A DNA stretch of 64,000 nt. Origin: Batillaria attramentaria (lineage: Eukaryota; Mollusca; Gastropoda; Batillariidae). The translations under genes were made by a program, and so were the position numbers. Shown here in pieces: positions 36,040 to 49,680 of the stretch; the first letter of the stretch is position 1; each line of letters starts with the position of its first letter. The notes below the pieces were generated by a model. The model did not search any database. It saw nothing but the letters and a program-made list of their open reading frames with translations, and was not told where the DNA came from. The stretch is taken from assembly GCA_018292915.2 (NCBI GenBank), contig JACVVK020000329.1:513501-577500 (forward strand), given 5' to 3'.

Positions 36040-38130
36040 CAGTTGACTAAGTCCTCTGCTCGACCGCTACCTTTTCTGGGCGGGGGAATTAGCCGGCTGT
36101 CAATTAGTCGTCCCATCACCACGCTGCACCTCTCAGGATTCTCTCTCAAGACGGCGGGCGCCGTGGCCGAGAGGGTCTCCGTCGCAGCCGTGAGAGGATC
36201 CGAAGGTAACAGGTTTGGATCTCAGATATGTAACGTTTAACCCTCGCGGGGGTTAACCTCGCCATGTGAAGCACTAGGCGCATGGTGGTATACGGTTTGC
36301 AGGCTGTGAGAGCTACAGCCCGTCCAAATAGTGCGAGGCATGTGTAAATCTTCGAGTGCGTGCGTGGAAACGCGAGGAGGCGCTAAAACAACTCTTGATT
36401 ATGCTCAAACTGTTTTTCTGTACTTTCTCCAGTGCAACAAAATAAATCTGATTAAACCAAAACAACTAAAATCACCGAACAAAATGAGACAGAAAATGCG
36501 TTTTGATAGTTGTGTGTGTGGGGCAACTAGAAAAGGCCAGCACCAGTATTTGGCCCCAGCCGGGACTCGAACTCGCTCATGTTCGTGGGGACTATGGTAG
36601 GACAAAGGTCCTAGCTGACCGTAAAAGTGCAGGACATTAAGTCTAGAGTACTGCCCACTGTGGCGTAGAAATGAAAGGACATAATTATGTCCGCCTTAGT
36701 GAGAAAGTGATCGGACACTTCGAAAATAAATCGCTCTAGGACCAATATCCGACGCGGACCACAGGCTCTGCTTGCATACGCACTCAAGGGTGCACCCGAT
36801 GTGCGGATATGACGCTCATGCACTCTAGCACACACTCGTTATTCCCAAGCGTGGGTACCTCACACCAAGTCTCAGTGCTCATGTACTTCAAGTTCCACCT
36901 ACTGATCGTGGGGGAAGTCTTAACTTGACGTTTTTGTCTCTACGACCTTGGACGGTGATAGTCGACTTAGATCTCTGTATCCACCGCTTATGGAAAGAAC
37001 AGAATAACAATAATAAACGGTATTTGTAGGGCGCATTTCTTTAGATAAAACTCAATGCGCCAATCACTCACCGACAATCACGCACATTTTACAAACGATG
37101 GACAGACATACACTGGTGAAACTGACTAGTTTCACAGGAAATTACTGGACGGCTTAAAAAAAAAAAAAAAAAAAAAGGAACGTCTTAAGACTGCTCTTAA
37201 AAACAGACAGTGTGGGGGCATTTCTCAGATTTGCAGGCAGAGAATTCCCAAAGGTTGGTGCGACAAAACTGAAAGAGCGCTCGCCAGAGGATTTTAAGTT
37301 GCGCTTGGGAATTTGGATAAGCCTCTCGGACGACGACCGGAGGGTTCGCGACGGTTGACAGGTGACGAGTCAAACCGAAAGGTATGGTGGACGGGTGCCA
37401 TCAGAAAAGCCAGAACAGAGATTTTATACTGAAGGCGGAAATGGACTGCCAACAAAGCACTTCTCTTAGAAGTGTGTTACATGATGGGATTTCGTACTTT
37501 TTTTTTCTTTCATTTTTTTTTTTCAATACTGGAGGCTGCAACGTTACGAAACAAATTCGCGAAAACCAAATGTAATAACAATACATCAATAACATACAGT
37601 TAGAGCATCGAACGCGGCAGTTGCCCACTGTCAGTGTGTATACAGGGTGACTCCAATTGTGTTTCCAAACAGAGAAACGCTAAGCCGCAATGACAGTCTC
37701 CCATGCAATAATGCTTGATAAAATACGAGACAGCCCTCGACCACAGCACGCACCTAACATCTCTCTGGACTTCCTGATGCTCAGTTTCACAAAATTTAGA
37801 GGTAGGCACTGAGACAGTGATTTACGAGAAATCCACGCTCTTCTGCTAAAATTTTAATGACCCCCCCCCCCCTTCCCTGCCGGGGGAAGCGAGAGAAGAA
37901 AAAAAAAAAGGGGGGGGGGGGGCGAGAGTGCGTGACGTCAACAGTGGATACAACACAGTAATTAGCACCTTCTTAAATCCGCTGTATCTGTTGCAGGATA
38001 GTCGACGGCAGAAAACATTAAGCCACTGTTGCCCAACTTGCTTCCAGTAAAACCCATCAGTGCTTTCTCCGAAGCAAACAAAACCCACTGAGTTTTTCGG
38101 GGGTTCTAAGGGATTATGTTGTTTTTGTTG
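36040..38130. other. No gene recognised
   Basis: Holds a SINE fragment (36518), an AAT-type SINE scrap (37005), C and G runs (37861-37922) and a tRNA-A-box-like ccgtggccgagagggt at about 36170 with a poor B box 50 bases on. A short hairpin ttaaccc...gggttaa lies at about 36238-36257. Confidence 0.5.
36518..36577 (-). mobile_element. SINE family A fragment
   Basis: Only gaaaaggccagcaccagtat and the B-box part (gggactcgaactcg) remain. Confidence 0.65.
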
Positions 38131-38149
38131 CTGGCAGTGTTGTTTTTAT

Positions 38150-38399
38150 AGTGTGGGTTGTTTTATTTCTTGTTGTTGTTGCTTTTGACCTTGGGGTTTT
38201 GTTGGGGTTTTTTGTTTATTTTAGGGTTTGTTTTTTTTTAATTAGTTTTGGAGTCGTTGGGGTTTGGGGGGGTTTTTTGTTTGTCTTTTTCTTTAAAATT
38301 TCGGGTAGGGAGGGAGGGGGGACCTCTTTCTTCGTTTCTGTGGTAACCTAGTGTTTCCTTTTCACATGTATTATTATTTCTGCGCTGTTTGTTTGTTGT

Positions 38400-38483
<84 letters not shown>

Positions 38484-38735
38484 TCTTTGGTGGTTTGTTT
38501 GTTTGTTTGTTTGTTTCTTGGGGGGGGGGGGGAGTTCTTGTTGTTGGTGGTGGTGTTTTTTTTTGTTTTGTTTTTTTGGAGGGGGGTGTTTTGTTTGGTT
38601 TGTTTGTTTGTTTTTGTTGTTGTTTTGTTTTCTGTTGTTGTTTGTTTTTTGTTTTGTTTTTTTGGGGGGGTGGCTTCTCTGTTGTTGTTTTTTTATTGTT
38701 GTTGTTCTGTTGTTGTTGTTGTTTTGGGGGTGGGG
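38150..38735. repeat. G/T-rich low-complexity block with (GT)n
   Basis: (GT)n at 38400-38481 surrounded by TTTG and G runs. Confidence 0.95.
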
Positions 38736-39517
38736 TGCGGGCGTTACACAATGATTAATACGCAAACACATCACCTATTCGCCGTAACATGTCAGCGGAT
38801 AAAACGCCATTTGTCTTGTCCCCAGAGTATATCCTGAAACACTCAAAACGTGGGCGTACCCACGTATTATACAGTATGCGTGTGCCGCAAAAATAACAAC
38901 TCCTCATGATCCACGAGAAAGAAAGATACCAAAAACAAATAAACCAAAAAACTCAGTTCCAGACACTCCTATGGCCCCAAGTATATCCAATTAGGGGTCT
39001 AAAAATGGCAGACAGGCTGTTGCGTTACTTTAAGAGAGAGAGAGACACAGTGGAATTATTCAAACCGAAACTTTTTTAAAGGCAGGCGCATATTTTGGGG
39101 CAAATGCGCATGTGAAAAGCGGATTACAAAAAAAAAAGGGATCTCCAATGGAAGTCCAGAATAAGGAACGGAGCCGATCTGCACGTGCGGTCACCGCGTC
39201 ACATAGGAAGAGGATTGTAGAATGTTCGCTGTTGCAGAAACATCTGTAAAAGCGAAGTACTTGGCTTGCTGAAGGATCGTCTCCAAAGAGCGAGTGCTCA
39301 ATAAAGGAAGACAAAGATGGGGGTGGCGGTGTGTGTGTGTGGGGGGGGGGGAGGGGGGGGGGGGAGGGGGATCTGGAAGCATCTACCACAAGACGACACG
39401 TAACGCGAGCTGGCTGTGAAAGAAGTTCATGACACAGAGATGGCAAAGCCTTCACCCGATCAGCGAATCGCACGAGCGTTCGATATACCTACAGATGTGC
39501 GTGTGCACTACTGTATT

Positions 39518-39625
<108 letters not shown>

Positions 39626-40307
39626 GTACGTTTTTATGTATGAGGTATACTGTGTATTTATTTCAGTTAAAGGAATTTCCCGCAAGGGACAATACAAAGA
39701 TACTGAACGGGCTTAAAATGAAGATAAGAATCATAATTCCAGTGAAAATACGAATCTGCTTGATCCGCAAATATAATACATAATACGTAAACAAAAGTCC
39801 CGAACTTCTATCATCAACGGAACAGCTTCATCAATGGAAATTCTACCCGTTACTTGACAAAGAACTGCAGAAAGAAGGCCTTGGTTGTGGTCAAAAGAAA
39901 GTACGTGGGCAAACTATACCCCTGGGTCATGTGCACTTGTACTACGCTGTCGCTGCCGTCGCTATTATACGGTGGGCGAAATCTGCAGCAAATCGCCGGC
40001 CATTGAGTGGTTCTCGGTACCGATCCATCAAGCTTGAAGAGTGCTAGCAGGCAGTAGTAGCATGTGTCCCACTGCTGATAGCAAGACGGCTTGTCAGCTC
40101 CGCGCTGGATTATCGTCCATGGCGCAAGAGTTGTCTGCCTTGGGCCGCTGTTGCATGCGCCGTCGCCAAGTATTATCCTGTGGTGAAAACTCGCGGTTCC
40201 ATTTGTAGTTCTGGATCTCTCACAACTGAAAAATGCTCTTGCTTTAGAGTGATTCAGGATTTTTTTTGCTAGTCTGTACCTGTCGTTTGATTTATTTTAA
40301 CATAAGG

Positions 40308-40478
40308 GTGTGTGTTTGGGGTGTTTAACGTCCCTTTCCATCAATAAGGGTGATACCAAAGACCAGGCAACAAGGAAGAGGTTAGCACCAATTTGGGGGG
40401 CTCTCAGCTAGGAATTCGAACTCACTACCCAAGCATTGAAGGTCCAACGCTTTGCCAAATCGGCTTTTCCAGTTCCCT
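40308..40478 (-). mobile_element. tRNA-derived SINE family A, diverged
   Basis: All modules are recognisable but heavily mutated (for example gaccaggcaacaaggaag), so an old copy. Confidence 0.75.
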
Positions 40479-40752
40479 TTCAGGTGTGGGAAAACACGTG
40501 GTTCCATGGGAAGTTCAGGAACGCCAAGTACCAAAACATTGCTCTTCCAGCGAAGGATTCTGCATTTATTTTTTTATTTTTTTTTTTTTTGGCAAAATGT
40601 TAGTGACTGTTGTCTGAATCTTTTTCACAGAGAAATTAATTTCTGGTTACTTTATCAAGGACAAGAAATGAGACGTAGCTGGAAGGAAACATTCAGCAAA
40701 TACTCGAAATCGACGTCTTACGGATGCACGCACGAAAGCACACAGAGTCACA

Positions 40753-40754
<2 letters not shown>

Positions 40755-40806
<52 letters not shown>

Positions 40807-41036
40807 CGCCCTTCCACCCCACCCCACCCCCCCCCCCCCCACACACACACACAGTCACATCACACACACACACACACACCCCGCCCTTCAGTCCCCCCAC
40901 CCACCCCCGCACGCACGTACACACACACACACTCCCCCCCCCCACCACCACCACCACACACACACACACAGAGTCACATCACACACACTACCCCCCCCCC
41001 TACCCCCCCATCACCCCCCCTCCCCACACACACACA
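40755..41036. repeat. CA tracts alternating with C runs
   Basis: Three to four imperfect repeats of agtcacatcacacaca ... C run. Confidence 0.95.
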
Positions 41037-41512
41037 CCTCGCAGAGGAAAACCGTTAGACACATCACCGCTGAAATGTGTGACTGTAATTTAAGCAAAAG
41101 AGACTGGTGTGCCATCAAGTTCGGGGCTCAGCCCGGCGAAAAATCACCAGCTCTTCTGATGCGCAGCAACCCAAACCACCTCAGGGACTGAGTTGCATTT
41201 TTCGGGATGACTCCTGAGCTGCGTCCATTTGCACGTCGGCCCCCCCCAAAAGAGGCAAAGTGAATTATCAACGATCGCCTCCACTGCTGTTCGAGCCTCC
41301 GGTCCTCGCCACGAGCGTCCGCATCCCTCATTTACAGCCCCAAAATACCTGTATAGCTTCTCCTTTTGAACAAAATGTGCTAAACCTTTTTTGTTTTTGT
41401 TGGGTTTTTTTATGGGGCGTGAGGGTGGGGGTTGGAGGGAGAGAAAGTGTCGAAGTTTCCAATGCCGGAGGCCCAACAGACTCTCTCTCTCTCTCCCCCC
41501 CCCCCCCCAACC

Positions 41513-41605
41513 ATTTGTGCTGGCTTTTTCATCGTTGCCCCGTCTTTGATATCACCCGTATGTGGTGGAAAAGGATGTTAAACCCCCAAACACCCACCCA
41601 CCCTG
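41513..41605 (+). mobile_element. SINE family A, tail half only
   Basis: Starts at tttgtgctggctttttcatc and runs to the CACCCACCC tail; the head is missing and replaced by CT/C tracts. Confidence 0.8.
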
Positions 41606-41736
41606 TCTCTGATGATGACGACGACGACGACGACGATGATGATGATGATGAGATGATGATGATGATGCATATGTTTGTTAGTGTAGCAAGGACAGATAGT
41701 AGGAGAGATCTGTGCGAGTATTATCTCATCCTTGGG

Positions 41737-41861
<125 letters not shown>

Positions 41862-42209
41862 GCACGCACACTACCCTGAAATATGTGCACGTAGCCTATC
41901 TCTCCCTCCCTCCCCCCCCCTCCCCCCGCCAACCCTCACCCTCCCAATCCCACTCATCCGGACCCCTGGACATGACAGCAAGGGAAGTAATCCTGTAACA
42001 ATGGGATGTCGCAACACAATAGCAGGCGACAGGCAAAATGATCAGCTGCTGATTATCTCCCTGCATTCCTAGGGGCAGTCAAGCGGTCTCTTCCTTGTAG
42101 AGCATTACTTCGTCTTTGTCGTCGGAAGCGGCTCTTTGGAATCGCCCACGTATTGCAGGAAAAAAAATGTTGGCGTTATTTCTATATTTACTAGGTCTCA
42201 AACAAGCCA

Positions 42210-42281
42210 ATCTCATGTTTTGGAACAGCTCCGCTTTCATATGCGCCTGTACACTCGAAATACTCTATCTAATCTTGATCG

Positions 42282-42312
<31 letters not shown>

Positions 42313-42765
42313 CATACATACATACATACATACATACATACTGTCCCCTTTTTTGGCATTGTTAGCAGTCCCCATCGCCTACAAAACAGCTTCCACCAAA
42401 GAAACACCCACGCCAATGGCAAAAACAGCCAACACAGTATCACTGAATAATGTTTAAAACAATAATCTTACAATCATGCTTCTGTGCTATAATTATGCAG
42501 AAATTTCCACTGCAGAAGTATCCACACTAATGTTAATGCGATACAACGCTGTTTACACTCGAACAAATCCTACGACTGAGCACTTGGTCTTGCCAACAAG
42601 ACTCTCGCTCAGTGTGTTAGCCGCGTCACTGTGTACTCTTCTGCTGGCTCCGTGCCAGCACTTGAGATGCTGTCGTTGTGCAAGGTGTCCGAGTAGTGTG
42701 AAGATAGACACCGTTAAAAAAACAAAAAAACTCAGAACGATCTGTAAGCATAAATATCTTAACTC
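42210..42765 (+). repeat. Unclassified dispersed repeat, copy 2
   Basis: ttttggaacagctccgcttt, ctgtacactcgaaatactct, aatgcgatacaacgctgttt, cctacgactgag and agaacgatctgtaagcataa. An (ACAT)n tract sits inside. Confidence 0.65.
42283..42341. repeat. (ACAT)n microsatellite
   Basis: About 14 units inside a dispersed repeat. Confidence 0.98.
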
Positions 42766-43005
42766 TCTCTATGCCGAGTTTTTTCCCAGAAGCATACTAC
42801 ATGTAACAGACGATCTTGACTGCTTTCCCTTTGACTGGTACAAACCCGTTTTACTGGCGTTGTATTTAGTTCCGCGCTTCACGACGTCATGACTGAGAAT
42901 AAAAATAGAGTTGGCGATCCCGTACATAGGACCTCTGCAGCCAAGAGTTGTCAACGTAGGGGCCCCAGATGGGGACCTTAGTATAGAGAGAGTTAAAGCT
43001 TGTGT
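42765..43005 (+). repeat. Possible dispersed repeat, GGGGCCCCAGATGGGG block
   Basis: ctctctctatgccgagtttt ... aggggccccagatggggacc ttagtatagagagagttaa; begins and ends with the inverted pair aactctctctat / atagagagagtt, so it is a foldback of about 230 bp. Confidence 0.5.
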
Positions 43006-43141
43006 CTTCAAGGTAACTATAGACGCGAGCTGAGAGTGTGGTGGGGGGGGGGGCTTTCTATGTTCTAAATCTGTGAATAAAGTGACGCTATATCTCCTCT
43101 TTTGTTGTTTGTTTGTTCGTTCTCTTCGCCTACCAACTGCC

Positions 43142-43328
43142 GGGGAGGGGGGGGGGAGCCGGAATAACCGAATGGTAAACCTTGGACTTACAATGCTTGG
43201 GTCGTGAGTTCCAATCCCGGCTGGGGCCAAATATTTGTCCTGGCCTTCTTCTCGTCGCCCCCGTCTTTGACATCACCCACACGTGCTGGAAAAGGACGTT
43301 AAACTCCCAAACACCTCACCCACCCTAC
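43142..43328 (+). mobile_element. tRNA-derived SINE family A
   Basis: Full copy; duplications CCTACCAACTGCC at 43129-43141 and 43329-43341. Confidence 0.9.
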
Positions 43329-43997
43329 CCTACCAACTGCCTGTGCAGCCACCAAGCCACTCCGTGTTCAAGACAGAACTTTTACACCACAGCAACGCCA
43401 AGCAAACAAAAACACAGAAACCCTCGCAGAAGAGATTGTCACCCAGCGGCTTTTCTTAGGCGTGCACGAGGACCTGGCGACTTGGAGCCTACTCACATAA
43501 TCCCCCCCCCCCCCTTCCCCTTCCTTTACAGTTCCCCCCCCCCTCCGCCCCCCAAGGACTGGCCGGATTTCTTACAATGCCTCGTGTCGTCCTTTTTTAT
43601 ATCCGGGGGTACTTTCTCAGCGGATTATGCACCTGCTTTTCTGTACGCTTTGTTGGGCACAGGAAAGAGGTCCAATCAGGTTGAGTGAAAATAACCAGCC
43701 CTGTCTGCCGACTTTCTCCGCCCCTTAAACGCGGAGGAGTGTGTTTGGTTGTTGCGTTGACCTACACGTTTTTGTTTTTTTTGGGGGGGGCTCACTTGTG
43801 TATCTGTGTCCCTAGCTCACAAATTGAGTCTATGTAATAACCCTCCGTCGTCTGTCTGTGTTTTAGTTGTTATTTTCTTGCTTTTATATTTTTTATGGTT
43901 TGGTATTTTGATGTTTGTTTGTTTGTTGTTTGTTTGTTTGTTTGTTTTTTCCCTTTCTAAAGAACATCGAAGGAAATACTTTGGAAAACCTCACTCA

Positions 43998-43999
<2 letters not shown>

Positions 44000-44063
<64 letters not shown>
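44000..44063. repeat. (CA)n microsatellite
   Basis: Directly 5' of a family A SINE. Confidence 0.98.
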
Positions 44064-44065
<2 letters not shown>

Positions 44066-44066
44066 G

Positions 44067-44240
44067 GGTGCCGGGATGGCCAAATGGTAGAGCGTTGGAC
44101 TTTCAACGCTCGGGTCGTGAGTTCGAATCCCGGCGGGGGCCAAATACTTGTGCTGGCCATTTCTCGTTGCCCCGTCTTTGATATCACCCACATGTGATAG
44201 AAAAGGACGTTAAACTATCAAACACCCACCCAACACCTAC
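44067..44240 (+). mobile_element. tRNA-derived SINE family A
   Basis: Good copy right after a CA microsatellite; head tgccgggatggccaaatgg. Confidence 0.88.
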
Positions 44241-44293
44241 CCACCCTCTCTCTCTAAAAAAGAACCTGAAAGACAGGTCAGTCAAAGCATGCA

Positions 44294-44336
44294 CATAAGG
44301 GGACGTAACTCTTGAATAGAGTTACGTCCCCTTATG
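44294..44336. repeat. Perfect 19-bp hairpin
   Basis: CATAAGGGGACGTAACTCT (44294-44312), 5-base loop, then its exact inverse (44318-44336). Followed by a copy of the dispersed repeat also seen at 31.9 and 42.2 kb. Confidence 0.9.
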
Positions 44337-44364
44337 CGTGTGATTCCTAGGCGATTCACAGACG

Positions 44365-44432
44365 CCAAATTATATGTTGTGGAACAGTTCCGCTGGTGTG
44401 AGCGCCTGTGCGCTCGAAATACTCTTACTGAT
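44365..44432 (+). repeat. Unclassified dispersed repeat, copy 3 (fragment)
   Basis: ttgtggaacagttccgctgg and cctgtgcgctcgaaatactc match copies 1 and 2. Confidence 0.6.
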
Positions 44433-44449
44433 TAATAGTTGGGGGGGGG

Positions 44450-47140
44450 GACGCAGTGATATGGTGTGAAAAAACGCAAAATGAGGGTGCTGTGATTTTT
44501 AAGCGGCAAGGCACATGAAAAAACGCCCGCTCATTTTGTTTCATCCCCGTGAAAACGATCTGTCCAAACAACAACATCACAGCTTATTATACCTATCGTG
44601 TAGAGTTTACAAAGGATTACATGTAATTCGGTCAACACAGCTGTTGAACGTCAAGGTTCAATGAAGCGAGAAATTAAATTTCCAGGAAATTTGCCCAAAT
44701 TCACAACTCCACTCAACCGAGACACCAATATCAATATCAAATACCAATATCAGGTAGCAACAATCCATAAGGTCTAAAATTACACGTTAGCAAATTTTCA
44801 CACTTCAGCGCCTCCTGCCGAATTTGTGTCATTTCAGAAACGTGAAAGGTATCTCACACACAAAAAAGACACTTTAAACAGAACCTTGCTGTGAAAATTA
44901 CCGGACAAACCCAAGCGTTCGACTGAACAGAAACTGACCAAACCAAATCCAGTGATCAAGCCACAATAAAGCTATTGTGACCTGCCAGTAACGGGGTTTT
45001 GTGTGCCTTTGAAATTTGCAACTGGAGCGAAAAACACGCCAGGCCCTCGCTAATGGTAAAGACAAATAGAAATATGTTTCTATTGATCGGGGGGGGGGGG
45101 GGGCTTTTCAAACTGTCAGCCTAGCCACCGTTCGTGAGAAGTAAGCGATTGAATTGTGACGAGCATTGTAACATGAAGGTGGAAAACGTGTCTCGGTTAA
45201 AACAAGGAAGTGGTGCGGATGTGTGACGTGTTGTGTCAGAGAAAGGAGCGTTGAACGGATGAAACAATTTTATTTTTAATTACAGGCTTAATGGCTCACG
45301 TGTGACACTGACATTCAAGACAGGTCATTGGGAAACAAATGTAAATTATACCTAGTACTAGCCTAGCGCTAGTTAGTCATGATGTCCCTCTCCTGTAATC
45401 GAGGGTCATGTGTCCAACAATAGGAAAAAAAATCAACACATTAATATCTCTGTGGTGGCTGGAACAACAACTGACGCTGAATAACGCTCCATGAAAATAC
45501 ATGTACACACTTTAGCCCTACAAGCTATAGTGGGTGCGTGTCTCAGGTGAAAATGTCCAGCGCTAACACTGCCGTGCGCCATAGGGGATCCCATTCTAAC
45601 TTCAATCAAGTTCAGCTAGTAAAAACCATCGTACAGCTTAGGTACGCTGCCATTTTTCTTACATTAGCCTGACGTTTTCCTGTGCTTAGCCACCACGAAA
45701 AAAATGTAGCCACCAAAAAGTTTCTTCGCTTGGATCCTTAAGTTAACCCAGGATGGGACTTCCCCGATCACTCATGGGTTACCCGAACCAAGTGCTACTG
45801 TGATGTTGGTAGTGAGTGCGGTAACAGTATGTTGACCCGGATCACAGGAACATTATTCTCTCAGGTCCTATGTCCTTGGACTCCCGGAAAAAGGTCATCT
45901 GAAGTTGCACGTCTCAAATTTCTTCATGTAAAAATATCACTATTATATGCCGAGTTAGCTAGTTCCTGAGAAGAAGCCCATGTGAAAGGCACTGCGTATC
46001 GTAAAGGAGTGCTAAATGCACTACTGACAACAACAAAAAGTCAGTCAGTCAGTAATGCTGTATTGGCAGATGCCCAAAGAAGAGCAGTGGTCACACTACA
46101 ATCCTTTTCCTGGCGGTAGTACATGTCTCCCTTGACGCACAAAAAGTGAGCCGGACGAACAGACACGGACATTACTACGAGCTGCGTCTTCGGGAAGCAT
46201 CAAAAGCAGTTTAATGGGTGTTAACAGGTTACAGAGCGGTTCCGGGTCATGTAGTAAGAACTCGGCTAAGTATAGTAGAAAATCTTTGCCCCTTTTAAAA
46301 TTCGTGTGCAGAGTTTAAAAAAATGGCAATCTGGTGCTTTTTGTTGGCTTTGTACACAAGTTTCATGCCAAGTAATAGTAAAATTAGGGAAAAATGAGGG
46401 CTGGCTTGTGGACTATTTGTATTCATGCGCGGCTGGCACAGGAGCCAGCAGACGACCGTGAATGAGGGGGTATGTGGTCGCTGCCAACATTGCCAAAAAA
46501 CGGAATACTGGAATTTGTTGAAATTTACTCTACGTATGAGTCTATGGCTGCCTGATTTTGTGAATTTTTTGGTGAATTTTAAAGCATTTCTAGGGTGTCA
46601 TCTGCAACGTTATGTGTAAGAGGAATATATAGCGTTTTCCTCCAAATTTGCGTCTCCGTTACGTAGCCTGATAAGTTAAAGTAGGCGTCGAAATGTAGAC
46701 TCTAGAGTGCAGTCCCTTTACAGCGGGTGGTGAAAATGGGACTGGTACTTTCCCCTGAAAGACTCCAGAGAGTGGCCGAAAAGGTAGGGGGTAGGGGCTT
46801 TTTAATGGTATTACTGCGCATGCTATCTTTGCAGCCAACCTGCGTCTCAAGACATCACGTCAAACAAAAGCCAGCGATGTAATGCGCTTGTGTCACCTGC
46901 CACAAAAACAACGTGACGGGTTTTTTTTTCCATCACAAATACGACCACAAATCCTGCCTGACGGCATGGCAAGCATATGTATCTATTTATGGACAAGAGC
47001 GTATTTTCTTCCCATCTTTCCGCCGTCAAAACGGTAAGCGCGTCTCCTGCCATCAAAAGAAATCGTTAATAACGTTTCTGCATAAAAATGTCAGGCCATT
47101 TTTGAAAATATCGATTCGCTTTTAGCCGCAGACAGACCAC
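44450..47140. other. No gene recognised
   Basis: Unique-looking sequence with one poly-G tract (45089-45104). A 64-codon frame at 46425-46619 shows no family match. Confidence 0.5.
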
Positions 47141-47988
47141 ATTTGGCTTGTGTTCACACCATGAGAGCGAGCAGAAGTGAAAAAAAAAAAAAAAAAAAAA
47201 AGTTCTGTAGTTTTGGCTCACAGGTTCTTGTCGGGTGGTGGTGCGTGGGGGGGGGGGGGATCGAGGGGGGGGGGAGGAGGGGTAAGAGGGGGTGTTTGTT
47301 TGTTTGTTTGTTTGTTCTGCTCCTCGTTGTTTTTACTGGGAGTTGCGTTGTAAAACTCTGTCCCATGAGAAGTGTACCCTTGGCAAAAAGGAAGCATCCT
47401 TTGATTGCAGTACTGACAAGTCGTTCAAGTAAACAAGATAGTCAGCATAAACAAGCGGCACCGCTTATGTTAATGCTCAGTGGGAAAAAGTACATATTGA
47501 CAGAATTGAAATGGCAGACTACTGGTAAGTAATTATGATAGATTAAAACTACAGGAGAGAGAGAGAGAGAGAGAGGGGTGTTCTATGTGCACTCACAACA
47601 ACGAGGGGGAAAAAAAAAACTCCACTGGGTTGCGCTAGACTCTGTCAAGGAGGAAGTATGTAACTAAAAACAAAAACAGAAAACCTAAACACGTGCTACA
47701 CAAGCATCCTTTGTAGAAACACGCATCCTCTGAGACCAGTCAAAAAAAGGCATGAAACGACCTCTCTCACACAGCGCGACACTTGACGTGTCAGCTCTTC
47801 AGTCTAGAAGTACGAGCTATATAGCGAGTTTGGCTGAGGTGACAAACCATTTAAAATGGATGACACCATGACCGCTGCTACAAGACACTGCACGCAACGA
47901 CGCTCCCTTGCGGCAACATAATGTTCGATGCCAAAGGCGTGAAGAGCTTGAAATTGTCCTGTCAGCATCCAGCATCCAACTGATGAAA

Positions 47989-47990
<2 letters not shown>

Positions 47991-48047
<57 letters not shown>
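47991..48047. repeat. (CA)n microsatellite
   Basis: Just upstream of a family A SINE. Confidence 0.98.
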
Positions 48048-48050
<3 letters not shown>

Positions 48051-48109
48051 CCCCTCCCCCTGGGCCCTCGATTCGGTAACACGTTTAGTGATTTACCTGT
48101 CATGAGTCA

Positions 48110-48280
48110 GGGGAGCCGGGGTGGTCGAATGGTAGAGCGTTGGACTTCTAATGCTCGGGTCGCAAGTTCGATCCCGGCTGGGGCCAAATATTTGTGCTGG
48201 CTTTTTCATCGTTGCCCCGTCTTTGATATCACCCTATGTGGCGGAAAAGGACGTGAAACCCCCAAACACCCACCCCACCC
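48110..48280 (+). mobile_element. tRNA-derived SINE family A, full copy
   Basis: Duplications GTCATGAGTCA at 48099-48109 and 48281-48291; sequence close to the copies at 54.4 kb. Confidence 0.9.
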
Positions 48281-48769
48281 GTCATGAGTCAAACGACGAT
48301 CGAGTTACGTGCATACACAGACCCGCAGAAAGCACACATTTTCCGTGGGAGCTTTGTAATCTGCCACGAAAAAATGCGTGCTCGTTGCGGCAAGGGAGAC
48401 AACTCATGCAGGCAATAATCTCGAAACAGGCTGAAAATGTACTGTGCTGGTAAATGCGACAGTTTTTTTGTTTTGTCTTTTTTTTTCTTTTCTTTTTTTT
48501 CTTTTTTTTCGCTTCTGTGCACACTGTGAAATAAGACGGGGACCTCAAAGCTGTTCGCAACTGTCCACTTTCCTTGTCACCGAGTATTCCCCCCCCCCCC
48601 CCCCCTCTTAGGTATCACTTAGCTCGGCTCGGTCTCGGTTAGCCCGACCTGGACGTCGCAGGGGCCTAGGGAAGCGACGGTCCCGGAACAGGGTTGATCG
48701 AGTCACGACAGAAATGTCTTTAAACCCTTCTCGCTGTCAGCGTTGCATAACCGCAGTATCGAAGCCGAG

Positions 48770-48952
48770 GGGAGCCGGGATAGCCGAATGGTAGAGCGTT
48801 GGACTCTAAAAGCTCGGGGTCGCGAGTTCGAATCTCGGCTGGGGCCACAAAAAAAAATTATTTGTGCTGGCCTTTTTCTCGTTGCACCGCCTTTGATATC
48901 ACTCATATGAGGTAGAAAAAGACGTTAAATTCCCAAACACCCACCCACCCGT
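48770..48952 (+). mobile_element. tRNA-derived SINE family A
   Basis: Complete, with a short poly-A inserted after ggggcc; CGAAGCC on both flanks hints at a decayed duplication. Confidence 0.88.
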
Positions 48953-49019
48953 CCACCCGTACCGAAGCCATCGACGCTTTTGATGTTTTTACCACAAGGC
49001 CTACACTCGGTAACACCCA

Positions 49020-49215
49020 TCCTCCTGGGACCTTGGCCTTTAGAAGAGATCATTCAGATCATTATGTTTGGAAAGGCTTTGTCACCAGCTACGACTGTTC
49101 CAAGTTTGGTGTGTATGATTAGGCATACTATGTACAGTTCACGAGAAAAGCCAAAGTTAAAGTTTGTCTCACACAGAAATACGACAGACAGACAACGGAG
49201 GGTTATAACAATGAC
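49020..49215. repeat. Relative of the ACCTTGACC repeat, single unit
   Basis: gggaccttggcctttagaag, ccaagtttggtgtgtatg, aaagttaaagtttgtc, gacaacggagggttataac. Confidence 0.6.
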
Positions 49216-49284
49216 GCACATTGTTACGCACGTAAAAAAAAATAAAATAATAATAACGATAATAAACACAGCAAAAAATATGTC

Positions 49285-49680
49285 TACGGTTAAGGGACTT
49301 GTCACCAATGCGAGAGGTGGGGGGTTCGAGTCCCACTCGGAGCAAAGAATTTTTCCTTCTCGTTTGTGGCACCGTTCATTCGGGCCGATCGTCGGGGGTT
49401 CTCTCCGGGTACTCCGGCTCCCCCCCCCCCCTTCTGCTTTGGAAATGTTCAGCCCGGCCACCAAATTTGAAAAATAAAAATGCAATTCTAAATTCCGAAA
49501 TTTAAATAGGCTGAGCTGACCCTTCGCACCACGTGATTGCAATGTGTTTATGTCCAGTGTGTGAGAGAATGCGTGTGATTCACGCGAGCGTGCGTCGTGG
49601 GTTTAGTTCGCGGCGCTTTGAGCCAGTTCACGAAACTGGTTAAAGCGCCTATACAATACTCATTATTACTTTTCTCCCGA
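49285..49680 (+). mobile_element. SINE family B, complete copy
   Basis: Plus-strand copy from tRNA-like head (ggggttcgagtcccactcgg) to the ggttaaagcgcctatacaat end. Confidence 0.85.
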
